Shown here: in pieces, positions 46,028-54,836 of the stretch
Layout: each line of letters opens with the position of its first letter
Numbering within the stretch: the stretch's first letter is position 1
NCBI RefSeq assembly: GCF_049650445.1
Contig: NZ_JBASAD010000008.1
Coordinates: forward strand, 49,489-113,488
Source of the DNA: Castellaniella sp049650445
Lineage (GTDB): Bacteria; Pseudomonadota; Gammaproteobacteria; Burkholderiales; Burkholderiaceae_B
Length of the DNA stretch: 64,000 nt
Direction: 5' to 3'
Position numbers and translations under genes: made by a program
Notes under the pieces: model-generated
Database searches by the model: none
What the model was told of the DNA's origin: nothing
What the model saw: only the letters and a program-made list of their open reading frames with translations

Positions 46028-47326
46028 TTATATTTTCGACGGCAGCCACAACGCAAGGCCGGGGAAGTAAATCACCAGCGTGACCAGCAGCAGCATCGCC
46101 AGCACGAAGGGCAACGATCCCCTGATGACGTCGATGATCGAACCCTTGCCGCGAATTCCCTGAACGACGTAGAGGTTCATGCCGACGGGCGGAGTGATGA
46201 GGGAAAGTTCCATCATGATCACCAGGAAGATGCCGAACCAGACGGGGTCGTAGCCCAGCGACACGACCAGCGGCACGATCACGGGAACCGTCGCGATCAT
46301 CATGGACAGGGTTTCCAGAAAACAGCCCAGGACGAGATAGAGCAGCACCAGAATCCAGATCGTCTCCAGCGGTGTGGTACCCAATGCGGCGACGTAGCTG
46401 GACACCGCCTGGGGAACGCCCAGCATGCCGACCACATAGTTCAGGAAAAAAGCGCCCAGGATGATCAGCAGCACCATGGCGGTCGTGCGCGTCGCGGCCA
46501 GGAAGGACTCGTGCAGCATGGCGAAGCTGAGCTTGCGGTACCAGGCGGCCACACCCAAGGACATCACGACCCCGATCGCCGCCGCTTCGGTGGGCGTCGC
46601 CCAACCCATGTAAATCCCGCCCATGACGACGATGAAGACCATGGCCGGAGGAATCAGGTCGCCCAGATCGCGCAGGCGCTGGGACAAGGGCGCCAGTTTT
46701 TCCGGCTCTCCCGCCAGGGAAGGTTTGACGATGCAGTACACGGCGATGAACAGCATGAACATGCCGGCAAGCAGAAGACCGGGGACGATGCCCGCGATGA
46801 AGAGCTTGCCGATCGAGGTGTTGGTGATCGCCCCATAGACGACCATATTGATGCTGGGCGGAATGAGGATGCCCAGGGTTCCCCCCGCAGCGACCGACCC
46901 CAGCACCATTTTCTCGTTGTACCCGCGGGCGTTCATGGCCGGCATGGCCACGGTTCCGATCGTGGCGGCCGTCGCTACCGAAGAACCCGAAATCGCCGCA
47001 AAGATGCCGCACGAAACGATGTTGGTATGCAGCAATCCCCCCGGCAGGCGCGAGAACCACCCCGACAGCGACCGGTACATCCGGTCGGTCACACCGGCGC
47101 GCACCAGGATTTCCCCCAGCAGGATGAACAAAGGAATGCACGTCAGGATGAAGTCATTCAAGGCCCCCCACATCGTATTGCCGAAGGACAGGAGGGTAGG
47201 CAGGCCCAGATAGGCCAGCGCCCCGATGGCCGCCGTCAGGAACAGCGATGCGGCGATGCTGATGCCCAGCAGCATGAACACCAGCATCATGAGAAAGCCG
47301 ATGAAGGCCGTGCCGAAATCAATCAT
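46028..47326 (-). CDS. TRAP transporter large permease (DctM family)
   Basis: 432 aa with about 12 helices. Landmarks: G-I-F-A-A-I-S-G-S-S-V-A-T near residue 111, L-G-I-L-I-P-P-S-I near 150, and G-W-A-T-P-T-E-A-A-A-I-G-V near 244. Channel subunit of the second TRAP system. It overlaps the small permease gene by 8 bp, so the two are translationally coupled. Confidence 0.94.
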   Translation of the reverse strand: MIDFGTAFIGFLMMLVFMLLGISIAASLFLTAAIGALAYLGLPTLLSFGNTMWGALNDFILTCIPLFILLGEILVRAGVTDRMYRSLSGWFSRLPGGLLHTNIVSCGIFAAISGSSVATAATIGTVAMPAMNARGYNEKMVLGSVAAGGTLGILIPPSINMVVYGAITNTSIGKLFIAGIVPGLLLAGMFMLFIAVYCIVKPSLAGEPEKLAPLSQRLRDLGDLIPPAMVFIVVMGGIYMGWATPTEAAAIGVVMSLGVAAWYRKLSFAMLHESFLAATRTTAMVLLIILGAFFLNYVVGMLGVPQAVSSYVAALGTTPLETIWILVLLYLVLGCFLETLSMMIATVPVIVPLVVSLGYDPVWFGIFLVIMMELSLITPPVGMNLYVVQGIRGKGSIIDVIRGSLPFVLAMLLLVTLVIYFPGLALWLPSKI

Positions 47327-47948
47327 GACGAGCTCCCGATGCCTGCGCGGACGATGACTGCTGCTCGAAATCGTCTATGTCGAGACGCTCTTCCTCGATT
47401 TCCTCGTCGAGCGTCTTCGGCCCATAGAACTGCAGCGCCTGCGGTGCATTGCCACGCGCCATCAGCCAGACTGCGTGGACCAGGAGAGCGACCGACACGA
47501 TCGCAAACAGGAGCAGCCCCAACAACCAGACGGATTGCGGAATCCACTGCGGTGTATGCAGCGGCGTATTCGCCGTGCTTTTGTACTCGATGCTTTCCGC
47601 CAGCGTGGCCCAGGCCCGCCAGGCCAGGAAGCAGGCATACGACGCCATGGCGGTCATGGCCAACAGATTGGCCAGCAGGCGCACCCGTACCGGGAACCAT
47701 TGGTAGAAGATATCGATCCGCGTATGTGCATGCTGCAACAGCGCATACGTGAAGCCGAAGGCCGCCATGATCGCCACGATATAACCGCCTATTTCGTCCG
47801 TCCCGATGGATGGGGCATTGAACAGCTTACGGGCGATGACGTCATAAGTGATCATGACCGACAACACGACCAAGGCATATCCGGCGACGCATGCCGCCAC
47901 GCGAGCCGCCGGCAGGCAGGCACTCGCGATCACATTCGATCTGGCCAT
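47319..47948 (-). CDS. TRAP transporter small permease (DctQ family)
   Basis: 209 aa, four helices; P-S-I-G-T-D-E-I-G-G-Y near residue 46 is the DctQ-type motif. An unusually long polar and acidic C-terminal tail (about residues 176-209) with D-E-E-I-E-E-E-R and a Q-S-S-S stretch would lie in the cytoplasm. Second gene of the P-Q-M order on the minus strand, 23 bp after the binding-protein gene. Confidence 0.9.
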   Translation of the reverse strand: MARSNVIASACLPAARVAACVAGYALVVLSVMITYDVIARKLFNAPSIGTDEIGGYIVAIMAAFGFTYALLQHAHTRIDIFYQWFPVRVRLLANLLAMTAMASYACFLAWRAWATLAESIEYKSTANTPLHTPQWIPQSVWLLGLLLFAIVSVALLVHAVWLMARGNAPQALQFYGPKTLDEEIEEERLDIDDFEQQSSSAQASGARHD

Positions 47949-47971
47949 GGAGAGCTCCTCAGGAAGTCAGG

Positions 47972-49042
47972 CTAGCGAGCGACGGCGATACGCCCGTAAC
48001 CCATGGCCTTGCCGACCGTCGCGGACCAGCGATCCGAGCAATCCGGCACGACCGCGTTACAGTTCTTGGCCCACTCCGGCAGCACCAGGCGGTCGACGAT
48101 CCCCTTGAGCTGCGACAGTTCCTCCGGGGTGACCGGGTTGAGCGTCATGCTGTACTTGGTGTGGTCCTTGCAATCCGCCTGGCCGGTGTTGCAACGGACG
48201 GCGTCCTGGTCGCCATCCGTTGCCAGCCCCCACATGGCGTCCTCCATCGTCTTGAAAGACTTGATCAAAGCCTGCTGCTTCTCCGGGGAGAACTGGTTCC
48301 AGACATCCAGATTGATGAAGTGCCCCTGCATGGAGCTCGAGACCGCCAGGGGAACCTGATACTTGGTGACTTCAGGCCACTTGCCGCCGTTGCCCGCCGA
48401 CGCGGCTGTCACGCCGCAATCCGCCACGCCGCGCTGCAGGGCCAGATAGACCTCGGCGTACTGCAGGGTCACAGGCGACCCGCCCAGGCCCTGAATCAGA
48501 GTCGCCATGGACGTGGTGAAGGTGCGGATCTTCTTGCCCTTGAAGTCAGCCGCCTGTTCGATCGGATCCTTGCAGAACAGGACCTGGGGGCCGAAGGGCC
48601 ACAGCGCCAGGGTCTTCACATTGAAGCGACTCTGTACTTCTTTATCGAACTCGCCGCGAATGGCGTCGGTCACTTTGCGCTGATCCGCGACATTCGTCGC
48701 CACACCCGCCAGATCGATGCCTTCGAGGAACGGATTGTCGCGCGCAGCCATGCCGATCTGCACCGATGCGATATCGAACGCGCCGGATTTCAGCAGGCGC
48801 ATGGCATCAGCCGCCTTGACGTTCACCAGATCCATGGGGCTGTAGGAGACCTGGGAGGAAATCCCGGTTTCCTTGGCAAGCCCTGTGAAGAATGGCCGCT
48901 CGACCAGATCGACCTGTTTTTTGTTCCCCGTGAAGTTGCCCAACACTTTGAGCGTCTCCGGATCAGCCCACGCTGCAGTCGACGCGACGCAAGTGAACGC
49001 CATCGCCGTCGCCATCAAAAGGCGTTTTGCTTGAAATCCCAT
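47972..49042 (-). CDS. TRAP transporter substrate-binding protein (DctP family)
   Basis: 356 aa. Signal peptide M-G-F-Q-A-K-R then a hydrophobic core, cleavage near A-A-W-A-D (about residue 26). The conserved K-G-K-K-I-R-T-F with the carboxylate-binding arginine is near residue 165. The mature part has several cysteines (for example in A-D-C-G-V, R-C-N-T, D-C-K-D, N-C-N-A, D-C-S-D) that may form disulfides. GAGGAGA before ATG 49042. First gene of the minus-strand operon, divergent from the hydantoinase. Confidence 0.92.
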   Translation of the reverse strand: MGFQAKRLLMATAMAFTCVASTAAWADPETLKVLGNFTGNKKQVDLVERPFFTGLAKETGISSQVSYSPMDLVNVKAADAMRLLKSGAFDIASVQIGMAARDNPFLEGIDLAGVATNVADQRKVTDAIRGEFDKEVQSRFNVKTLALWPFGPQVLFCKDPIEQAADFKGKKIRTFTTSMATLIQGLGGSPVTLQYAEVYLALQRGVADCGVTAASAGNGGKWPEVTKYQVPLAVSSSMQGHFINLDVWNQFSPEKQQALIKSFKTMEDAMWGLATDGDQDAVRCNTGQADCKDHTKYSMTLNPVTPEELSQLKGIVDRLVLPEWAKNCNAVVPDCSDRWSATVGKAMGYGRIAVAR

Positions 49043-49142
49043 GATTGTCTCCTCGCCGGATATACGTATGAGTCGTGACGTCCCATCCCGGGACGCTGCG
49101 GTGCAGACCATGAACAGCCTGATGATCAGAGCATAAACAACG

Positions 49143-49152
49143 TGTGTACAAT
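49143..49152 (-). promoter_or_regulatory. Candidate GntR operator half in the divergent region
   Basis: Plus strand TGTGTACAAT, the complement of ATTGTACACA which is part of the perfect dyad at 45132-45145. It is 101 bp before the TRAP binding-protein gene. Confidence 0.5.
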
Positions 49153-49332
49153 TCGTCAAAACAATCCTGCTGTTACCTACCTTGAAATGTATTTATCAGA
49201 CAATTTAAGGCATGATTCTGCAATTTTTCTTATGCATGATTTTCCTCATATCATATTGATTCAATTAAATAAAATAAAAATAAAACCGCTTCATCAAGAG
49301 CATTAATTTTGTCGAATAGGTGTAAACACTAA

Positions 49333-49342
49333 TGTCTACAAT
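49333..49342 (-). promoter_or_regulatory. Second GntR-like site before the hydantoinase gene
   Basis: Plus strand TGTCTACAAT, one base different from the site at 49143. It lies 86 bp before the hydantoinase start. Confidence 0.4.
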
Positions 49343-49427
49343 ATTTCCGTCACATTAGCCTTTTACACACTATTTCCGGCAATGATCCGCCTGGCAAGAC
49401 CAGCGGGACATCACCCCAAGGGCAACG

Positions 49428-50831
49428 ATGGCACAAGAACTGGACCTCCTCATCACCGGCGCCGAGATCATCACGGCAGCGGACCGTTTCAACGCGGACA
49501 TCGGCATACGAAACGGCATCATCGCAGCACTGGGAACCGATCTCGGTCCCGCACGGGAAACCATAGACGCCCGCGGCCTGCTGGCCCTGCCGGGGGGCGT
49601 CGATGCACACTGCCACCTGGATCAACCCCAAGGCTTTGGCCTGCGCATGGCCGATGACTTCACCAGCGGCTCACGCTCGGCGGCCTGCGGCGGCACCACC
49701 ACGATCATTCCGTTCGCGGCGCAGATCAAGGGCCAATCCCTGCGCGCCGCCGTGGACGACTACCACCAGCGGGCCAACGGAAAGTCGTGCATCGACTACG
49801 CCTTCCACATGATCGTCTCGGACCCCGCGCCCGAGATCCTGGAACAGGAACTGCCCTCGCTGATCAGCGAGGGCTATACCTCGTTCAAGATCTACATGAC
49901 CTACGACGACCTGAAGCTCAACGACCGCCAGATACTGGACGTGCTGGACGTCGCCCGCCAGGGCGGGGCGCTGGTGATGGTGCACGCGGAAAACTCCGAT
50001 TGCATCAGTTGGCTGACGGACCGCCTGGTCGCCGAGGGAAAAACCACCCCCCAATATCACGCGACATCCCGCCCCCAGGCCGTAGAGCGCGAGGCCACCC
50101 ACAGGGCCATCACATTCTCTGAACTGGTCGACGTGCCGATCCTGATCGTCCACGTCTCGGGCAGCGAAGCCATCGAGCAGATCCGCTGGGCACACCAGCG
50201 GGGCCAACGGATCTTCGCCGAAACCTGCCCTCAGTATCTCTACCTCACGGCGGAAGACCTGGGGCACGGGCACTACGAGGGTGCCAAATGCATCTGCAGC
50301 CCGCCCCCTCGCGACAGCGCAAACCAGGACGCCGTCTGGCAAGGCCTGGCACAAGGCACCTTTTCCGTTTTTTCCTCGGACCACGCCCCATTCAACTACG
50401 ACGATCCGCACGGCAAGAAACTCAAAGGCCGCGAACAGAAATTCCAATACATTCCCAACGGCATTCCCGGGCTGGAAACCCGCCTGCCGCTGCTGTTTTC
50501 GGGCGGCGTCAACGACGGGCGCATCAGCCTCCACCAATTCGTCGCGCTCACGTCCACCCAGCCGGCGAAGCTCTACGGGCTTTATCCCCGCAAGGGCTCG
50601 CTCATGGTGGGCTCCGATGCAGACATCGCCCTCTGGGACCCCAGGCGCCAGGTCACCATCCGCAACAGCATGCTGCACCATGACGTCGATTACACCCCCT
50701 ACGAGGGGCGCACGGTCACAGGCTGGCCCGTCATGACGCTTTCTCGCGGCAAGCTCGTCAGCAAGGACTTCGAATTCGTCGGCACGCCCGGCGCAGGCGC
50801 ATTCATGCACTGCGACAAACCGATGCTCTAG
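49428..50831 (+). CDS. Dihydropyrimidinase / D-hydantoinase
   Basis: 467 aa cyclic-amide hydrolase. The full binuclear metal set is present: H61 and H63 (D-A-H-C-H), carbamylated lysine K154 (S-F-K-I-Y-M-T), H186 (V-H-A-E-N), H242 (H-V-S-G) and D318 (S-S-D-H-A-P-F). It opens hydantoins or dihydropyrimidines to N-carbamoyl acids. No carbamoylase (beta-ureidopropionase or HyuC) is adjacent, so the next step is elsewhere or different. AAGGG stands before the ATG. The shared GntR-like sites tie it to the TRAP cluster. Confidence 0.9.
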   Translation: MAQELDLLITGAEIITAADRFNADIGIRNGIIAALGTDLGPARETIDARGLLALPGGVDAHCHLDQPQGFGLRMADDFTSGSRSAACGGTTTIIPFAAQIKGQSLRAAVDDYHQRANGKSCIDYAFHMIVSDPAPEILEQELPSLISEGYTSFKIYMTYDDLKLNDRQILDVLDVARQGGALVMVHAENSDCISWLTDRLVAEGKTTPQYHATSRPQAVEREATHRAITFSELVDVPILIVHVSGSEAIEQIRWAHQRGQRIFAETCPQYLYLTAEDLGHGHYEGAKCICSPPPRDSANQDAVWQGLAQGTFSVFSSDHAPFNYDDPHGKKLKGREQKFQYIPNGIPGLETRLPLLFSGGVNDGRISLHQFVALTSTQPAKLYGLYPRKGSLMVGSDADIALWDPRRQVTIRNSMLHHDVDYTPYEGRTVTGWPVMTLSRGKLVSKDFEFVGTPGAGAFMHCDKPML

Positions 50832-50938
50832 ACCCGCGCAAAATACGCATTATCCATACAGGCATATAGCGCGCATGCTTCTTTCGAGGCGCCCTTTTTT
50901 ATTTCATATCAATGACTTGAAAGCGGGACAAGGGTCAG

Positions 50939-50958
50939 GCGGCGGGACGCCCGCCTCT
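50939..50958 (+). other. Short hairpin between the hydantoinase gene and glcB (possible terminator)
   Basis: AGGCGG and CCGCCT, 6-bp arms with an 8-bp loop, followed by CTTTAACTCTT. A weak terminator for the hydantoinase gene is possible; the T-run is poor. Confidence 0.35.
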
Positions 50959-50959
50959 T

Positions 50960-50988
50960 TAACTCTTATAGAAGACTGCCTATAATCC
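50960..50988 (+). promoter_or_regulatory. Probable sigma-70 promoter of glcB
   Basis: A perfect -10 TATAAT at 50983-50988 with TTTAAC at 50960-50965 as a weak -35, spacing 17 bp. The start codon lies 50 bp further on. Confidence 0.55.
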
Positions 50989-51038
50989 AGGATTGATAGA
51001 TAGACTTCGACTTCATTCAAGATTACCCAAGGACCATC

Positions 51039-53213
51039 ATGACCGATCGCATCTCCAGCCATGGACTCCAGATCGCTGCTTCCCTGCACCGCTTCATCGA
51101 ACAGGAAGCCCTGCCGGGTACGGACGTACAGCCGGCCGCCTTCTGGGAAGGCCTCTCCGCGATCATTCATGACCTCGCCCCCAAGAACCGCGCCCTGCTG
51201 GCCGAACGCGACCGCCTCCAGGCCGCGCTGGACGGCTGGTACACCCAGCATCCCGGCCCCATCGCCGACCCGGCCGCCTATCGCGCCTTTCTGACGAACA
51301 TCGGCTACCTGAAGGACGCGCCCGCACAGGTCGCCGTCACCACCGCCAACGTCGACGTCGAAATCACCGCCCAGGCCGGCCCGCAACTGGTCGTGCCGGT
51401 GATGAACGCCCGCTACGCCCTGAACGCCGCCAACGCCCGCTGGGGCAGCCTGTACGACGCCCTGTACGGCACCGACGCGATTTCCGAATCCGACGGCGCC
51501 ATCCGCGCCGGCGGCTACAACCCGGTGCGCGGCGCCCGCGTCATCGCCTTCGCCCGCCGCTTCCTGGACGGCAGCTTCCCCCTGGCCCACGGCTCGCACA
51601 GCGATGCCGCCGCCTATGCCGTCGTCGACGGCGATCTGCGCGTCACGCTGCGCGGCGGCGCCGTCACCGGCCTGGCCGACACCGGCGCCTTCCTGGGCCA
51701 CCGCGGCGACGCCGCCGCTCCGCAGGCGCTGATCCTGCGCCACAACGGCCTGCACATCGAAATCCAGTTCGACGCCAGCCATCCCATCGGCAAGACCGAC
51801 TCCGCCCACATCAAGGACGTGGTCGTCGAGGCGGCCCTGACCACCATCATGGACTGCGAGGACTCCATCGCCGCCGTGGACGCGGACGACAAGGTCGTCG
51901 CCTACCGCAACTGGCTGGGCCTGATGAAGGGTGACCTGACCGAAGACCTGGTCAAGGGCGGCAAGACCATCACCCGCCGCCTGAACCCGGACCGCGAATA
52001 CACCGCGCGCGACGGCAGCGCCGCCACGCTGCACGGCCGCTCGCTGATGTTCGTGCGCAACGTCGGCCACCTGATGACCAACCCGGCCATCCTCGATCGC
52101 GACGGCAACGAAGTGCCCGAGGGCATCCTGGACGCCGTCTGCACCTCGCTGATCGCCATCCACGACCTGAAGGCCCGCAAGAACTCCCGCACCGGCTCGG
52201 TCTACATCGTCAAGCCCAAGATGCACGGCCCCGACGAGGTCGCCTTCGCCGACGAAATCTTCGGCCGCGTCGAACAACTGCTGGGCCTGGCGCCCAACAC
52301 GATCAAGATGGGCATCATGGACGAGGAACGCCGCACCAGCGTCAACCTCAAGGCCTGCATCGCCGCCGCCGCCGAACGCGTGGCGTTCATCAACACCGGC
52401 TTCCTGGACCGCACCGGCGACGAGCTGCATACCTCCATGCGCGCCGGCGTCATGGTACGCAAGCACGACATGAAGTCCCAGACCTGGATCCAGGCCTACG
52501 AGCCCAACAACGTGCAAAGCGGCCTGGAATGCGGCCTGCGCGGCCACGCACAGATCGGCAAGGGCATGTGGGCCATGCCCGACCTGATGGCCGCCATGCT
52601 GGAACAGAAGGTCAGCCAGCTCAAGGCCGGCGGCAACACCGCCTGGGTGCCTTCACCCACCGCCGCCACCCTGCACGCGCTGCACTACCACCAGGTCAAT
52701 GTGGTCGAGGTGCAGAAGTCCCTGGAAAACCACCACGAGGACTACACCGACCGCATCCTGACCGTGCCGGTCACCGCCGCGCCCACCTGGACGCCCAAGC
52801 AGATCCAGCAGGAACTGGACAACAACTGCCAGGGCATCCTGGGCTACGTGGTGCGCTGGATCGACCAGGGCGTGGGCTGCTCCAAAGTCCCCGACATCCA
52901 TGACGTGGGCCTGATGGAAGACCGCGCCACGCTGCGGATTTCCAGCCAGCACATCGCCAACTGGCTGCTGCACGGCATCGCCACCCGCGCGCAGGTCGAA
53001 GAAACCCTGCGCCGCATGGCCGCCGTGGTGGACAAGCAGAACGCCGGCGATGCCGCCTACGAACCGATGGACGGTCACTTCGACACGTCCTGCGCCTTCA
53101 AGGCCGCCAGCGACCTGATCTTCAAGGGTCTGGAACAGCCCAACGGCTACACCGAGCCGCTGCTGCACCACTGGCGCCAGGTGAAAAAGGCGGAACTGGC
53201 CGCCAGGGCCTGA
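51039..53213 (+). CDS. glcB: Malate synthase G
   Basis: 724 aa, standard length of the G isoform. It condenses glyoxylate and acetyl-CoA to malate. Seen: R-T-G-S-V-Y-I-V-K-P-K-M-H-G-P, T-I-K-M-G-I-M-D-E-E-R-R-T, and Q-G-L-E-C-G-L-R-G-H-A-Q-I-G-K-G-like region (here S-G-L-E-C-G-L-R). It stands as its own unit with a promoter and a terminator. Second exit for glyoxylate made from purines. Confidence 0.97.
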   Translation: MTDRISSHGLQIAASLHRFIEQEALPGTDVQPAAFWEGLSAIIHDLAPKNRALLAERDRLQAALDGWYTQHPGPIADPAAYRAFLTNIGYLKDAPAQVAVTTANVDVEITAQAGPQLVVPVMNARYALNAANARWGSLYDALYGTDAISESDGAIRAGGYNPVRGARVIAFARRFLDGSFPLAHGSHSDAAAYAVVDGDLRVTLRGGAVTGLADTGAFLGHRGDAAAPQALILRHNGLHIEIQFDASHPIGKTDSAHIKDVVVEAALTTIMDCEDSIAAVDADDKVVAYRNWLGLMKGDLTEDLVKGGKTITRRLNPDREYTARDGSAATLHGRSLMFVRNVGHLMTNPAILDRDGNEVPEGILDAVCTSLIAIHDLKARKNSRTGSVYIVKPKMHGPDEVAFADEIFGRVEQLLGLAPNTIKMGIMDEERRTSVNLKACIAAAAERVAFINTGFLDRTGDELHTSMRAGVMVRKHDMKSQTWIQAYEPNNVQSGLECGLRGHAQIGKGMWAMPDLMAAMLEQKVSQLKAGGNTAWVPSPTAATLHALHYHQVNVVEVQKSLENHHEDYTDRILTVPVTAAPTWTPKQIQQELDNNCQGILGYVVRWIDQGVGCSKVPDIHDVGLMEDRATLRISSQHIANWLLHGIATRAQVEETLRRMAAVVDKQNAGDAAYEPMDGHFDTSCAFKAASDLIFKGLEQPNGYTEPLLHHWRQVKKAELAARA

Positions 53214-53245
53214 TCGCCCCGGGGTATCCGCCCCGTCGCTGAAAA

Positions 53246-53278
53246 CCGCCGGACCGGCCACGGTCCCGGCGGTTTTTT
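53246..53278 (+). terminator. Rho-independent terminator of glcB
   Basis: Arms CCGCCGG (53246-53252) and CCGGCGG (53266-53272), with added pairing inside, followed by six T residues. Confidence 0.85.
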
Positions 53279-53367
53279 ATTGCCAGAGCCAAAAATACGG
53301 CGTCCAATGGAATACGCCGCCTGGCCGGACTGCTTCCCGCAGACCAAACCAAGCAAGGAGAACCGTC

Positions 53368-53754
53368 ATGACACGTCGTGCTTCCTTTTCCACCCTCGGC
53401 CCGATGCTGCTGGCCGCCTGCGCCCTGGCGCCTCAAGCCCAGGCGCAAACTCCGGCCACCGCCCTGAACGGCGTGCTGGTCGGCCCCAACCAGATGACGC
53501 TCTACGTCTTCGACAAGGACGCCACGGGTTCCGGCAAGAGCGTGTGCAACGGCGGCTGCGCCACCAACTGGCCGCCGCTGATGGTGGCCACAGGGGCCGC
53601 CGCCGGCGACTGGAGCGTGGTGACCCGCGACGACGGCGGCAAGCAATGGGCCTACAAGGGCCGGCCGCTTTACTACTGGAGCAAGGACGCCAAGCCCGGC
53701 GACAAGACGGGCGACGGTTTCCTCAACAACGCCTGGCACGCCGCCAAACCCTGA
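53368..53754 (+). CDS. Secreted protein with Y-x-(F/W/Y)-x-x-D repeats (COG4315-like)
   Basis: 128 aa. A signal peptide ends around Q-A-Q-A-Q (about residue 27). A cysteine lies in L-L-A-A-C-A, which could be a lipobox, although the cleavage after Q-A-Q-A fits better. Two copies of the family motif: L-Y-V-F-D-K-D near 47 and L-Y-Y-W-S-K-D near 100, plus C-N-G-G-C-A with two cysteines. Function unknown; homologues are small periplasmic or lipoproteins. AAGGAG before the ATG. Confidence 0.85.
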   Translation: MTRRASFSTLGPMLLAACALAPQAQAQTPATALNGVLVGPNQMTLYVFDKDATGSGKSVCNGGCATNWPPLMVATGAAAGDWSVVTRDDGGKQWAYKGRPLYYWSKDAKPGDKTGDGFLNNAWHAAKP

Positions 53755-53839
53755 CACGGCCCCGCGAGGGCATCAGGACTGCCCTCGCCCTCATCCCTGA
53801 ACACGACGTCCTGACCGCTGTGGAATCCTGATATGCTGC

Positions 53840-54832
53840 ATGCCTGAATCCGCCAGGCTCTTTTCTTACAGCATGCGTCTGCCCAGCATCGTCCACCGCG
53901 CGTCAAGCACGTCGCCCCTCGCCGGCATCGCCCTGGTGATCCTGGCCTCCTGGTCTCTTTCGACGCTGGACACCAGCGGCAAATGGATCATGGCGGCCGG
54001 CCTGCCCCTGGCCTTCGTCTGCTGGGTGCGGTTCACTGTCCACCTGGCCCTGGTCGCGGTCCTGATCCCGTCCTCGGAGCTGCGGGCGGCGCTGCGCCCC
54101 AAGCGCCCCTACGCCCAGTTCCTGCGCGGCGCGGTGATGGTCACCGCGACCTTCACGTTCTTCACCGCGCTGCAACACATGCCGCAGGCCGAAGCGACCT
54201 CCATCAACTTCCTGGCCCCCCTGATCATGCTGGCCTGCGCGCCGTGGATCCTGCGCGAGCCCCCCCGGCTGTCGCGCTGGGTCGCCGCCCTGGTCGGCTT
54301 CGCCGGCATTCTGATCATCATCCGCCCGGGCAGCGGCCTGGACCCGGTCGGGGTGTCTTTCGGCCTGATGACCGCCTTGCTGTTCTCCGTCCAGTACGTA
54401 TGCACCCGCCTGGTCGCCGTCGACAGCCCCATGACCACCCTGGTCTGGAGCGGCGGCGTCGGCACCATCGGCCTGACCGTAGCGCTGCCTTTCATCGTAC
54501 CGGCGGCCTTGCCCGCCCTGAGCACGTTCGGCCCCCTGGAATGGCTGATCATGATCAGCACCGGCTTCTGGGGCGCCCTGGGCCACATCCTGCAGATCCA
54601 GGCCTACCGCCTGACGCCGGCCTCCCTGCTCGCCCCCTTTCTCTATCTGCAGATCGTCGCAGCCTCGATCCTGGGTTGGCTGGTCTGGGGCGATTTTCCC
54701 GACGCCCTCACCTGGCTGGGCATCGCGGTGGTCTGCGGCAGCGGCATCGTGATCGGCATCATCGAATGGCGGCGGGCCCCGACGCCGGCAGCGGATCATG
54801 CCGCCACCGGGGCCAAAGGCAAGCCCTCGTAG
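53840..54832 (+). CDS. EamA/DMT-superfamily transporter
   Basis: 330 aa with ten helices in two EamA repeats. The first repeat runs from about residue 29; F-L-A-P-L-I-M-L-A near 128; second repeat S-T-G-F-W-G-A-L-G-H. Probably a metabolite exporter. The start could be ATG 53840 or ATG 53873; neither has a good ribosome site. It stands alone, convergent with the MetE-like gene across 4 bp. Confidence 0.87.
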   Translation: MPESARLFSYSMRLPSIVHRASSTSPLAGIALVILASWSLSTLDTSGKWIMAAGLPLAFVCWVRFTVHLALVAVLIPSSELRAALRPKRPYAQFLRGAVMVTATFTFFTALQHMPQAEATSINFLAPLIMLACAPWILREPPRLSRWVAALVGFAGILIIIRPGSGLDPVGVSFGLMTALLFSVQYVCTRLVAVDSPMTTLVWSGGVGTIGLTVALPFIVPAALPALSTFGPLEWLIMISTGFWGALGHILQIQAYRLTPASLLAPFLYLQIVAASILGWLVWGDFPDALTWLGIAVVCGSGIVIGIIEWRRAPTPAADHAATGAKGKPS

Positions 54833-54836
54833 CGCC

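Larger units (their letters stand above)
49043..49427. promoter_or_regulatory. AT-rich 385-bp divergent control region (TRAP operon / hydantoinase)
   Basis: The longest non-coding gap in the window and visibly richer in A+T than its surroundings. It holds two GntR-like sites (49143 and 49333), a small repeat GTGT-AA-ACAC at 49320-49329, and two copies of GCATGATT near 49212 and 49232. Both promoters must lie here; no clear consensus pair was picked. Confidence 0.6.

Noticed and set aside
49043..49427. A horizontally acquired island inferred from the AT-rich patch
   Set aside because: Only the non-coding gap is AT-rich; the genes on both sides have the usual composition, and no tRNA, integrase or direct repeat is seen.
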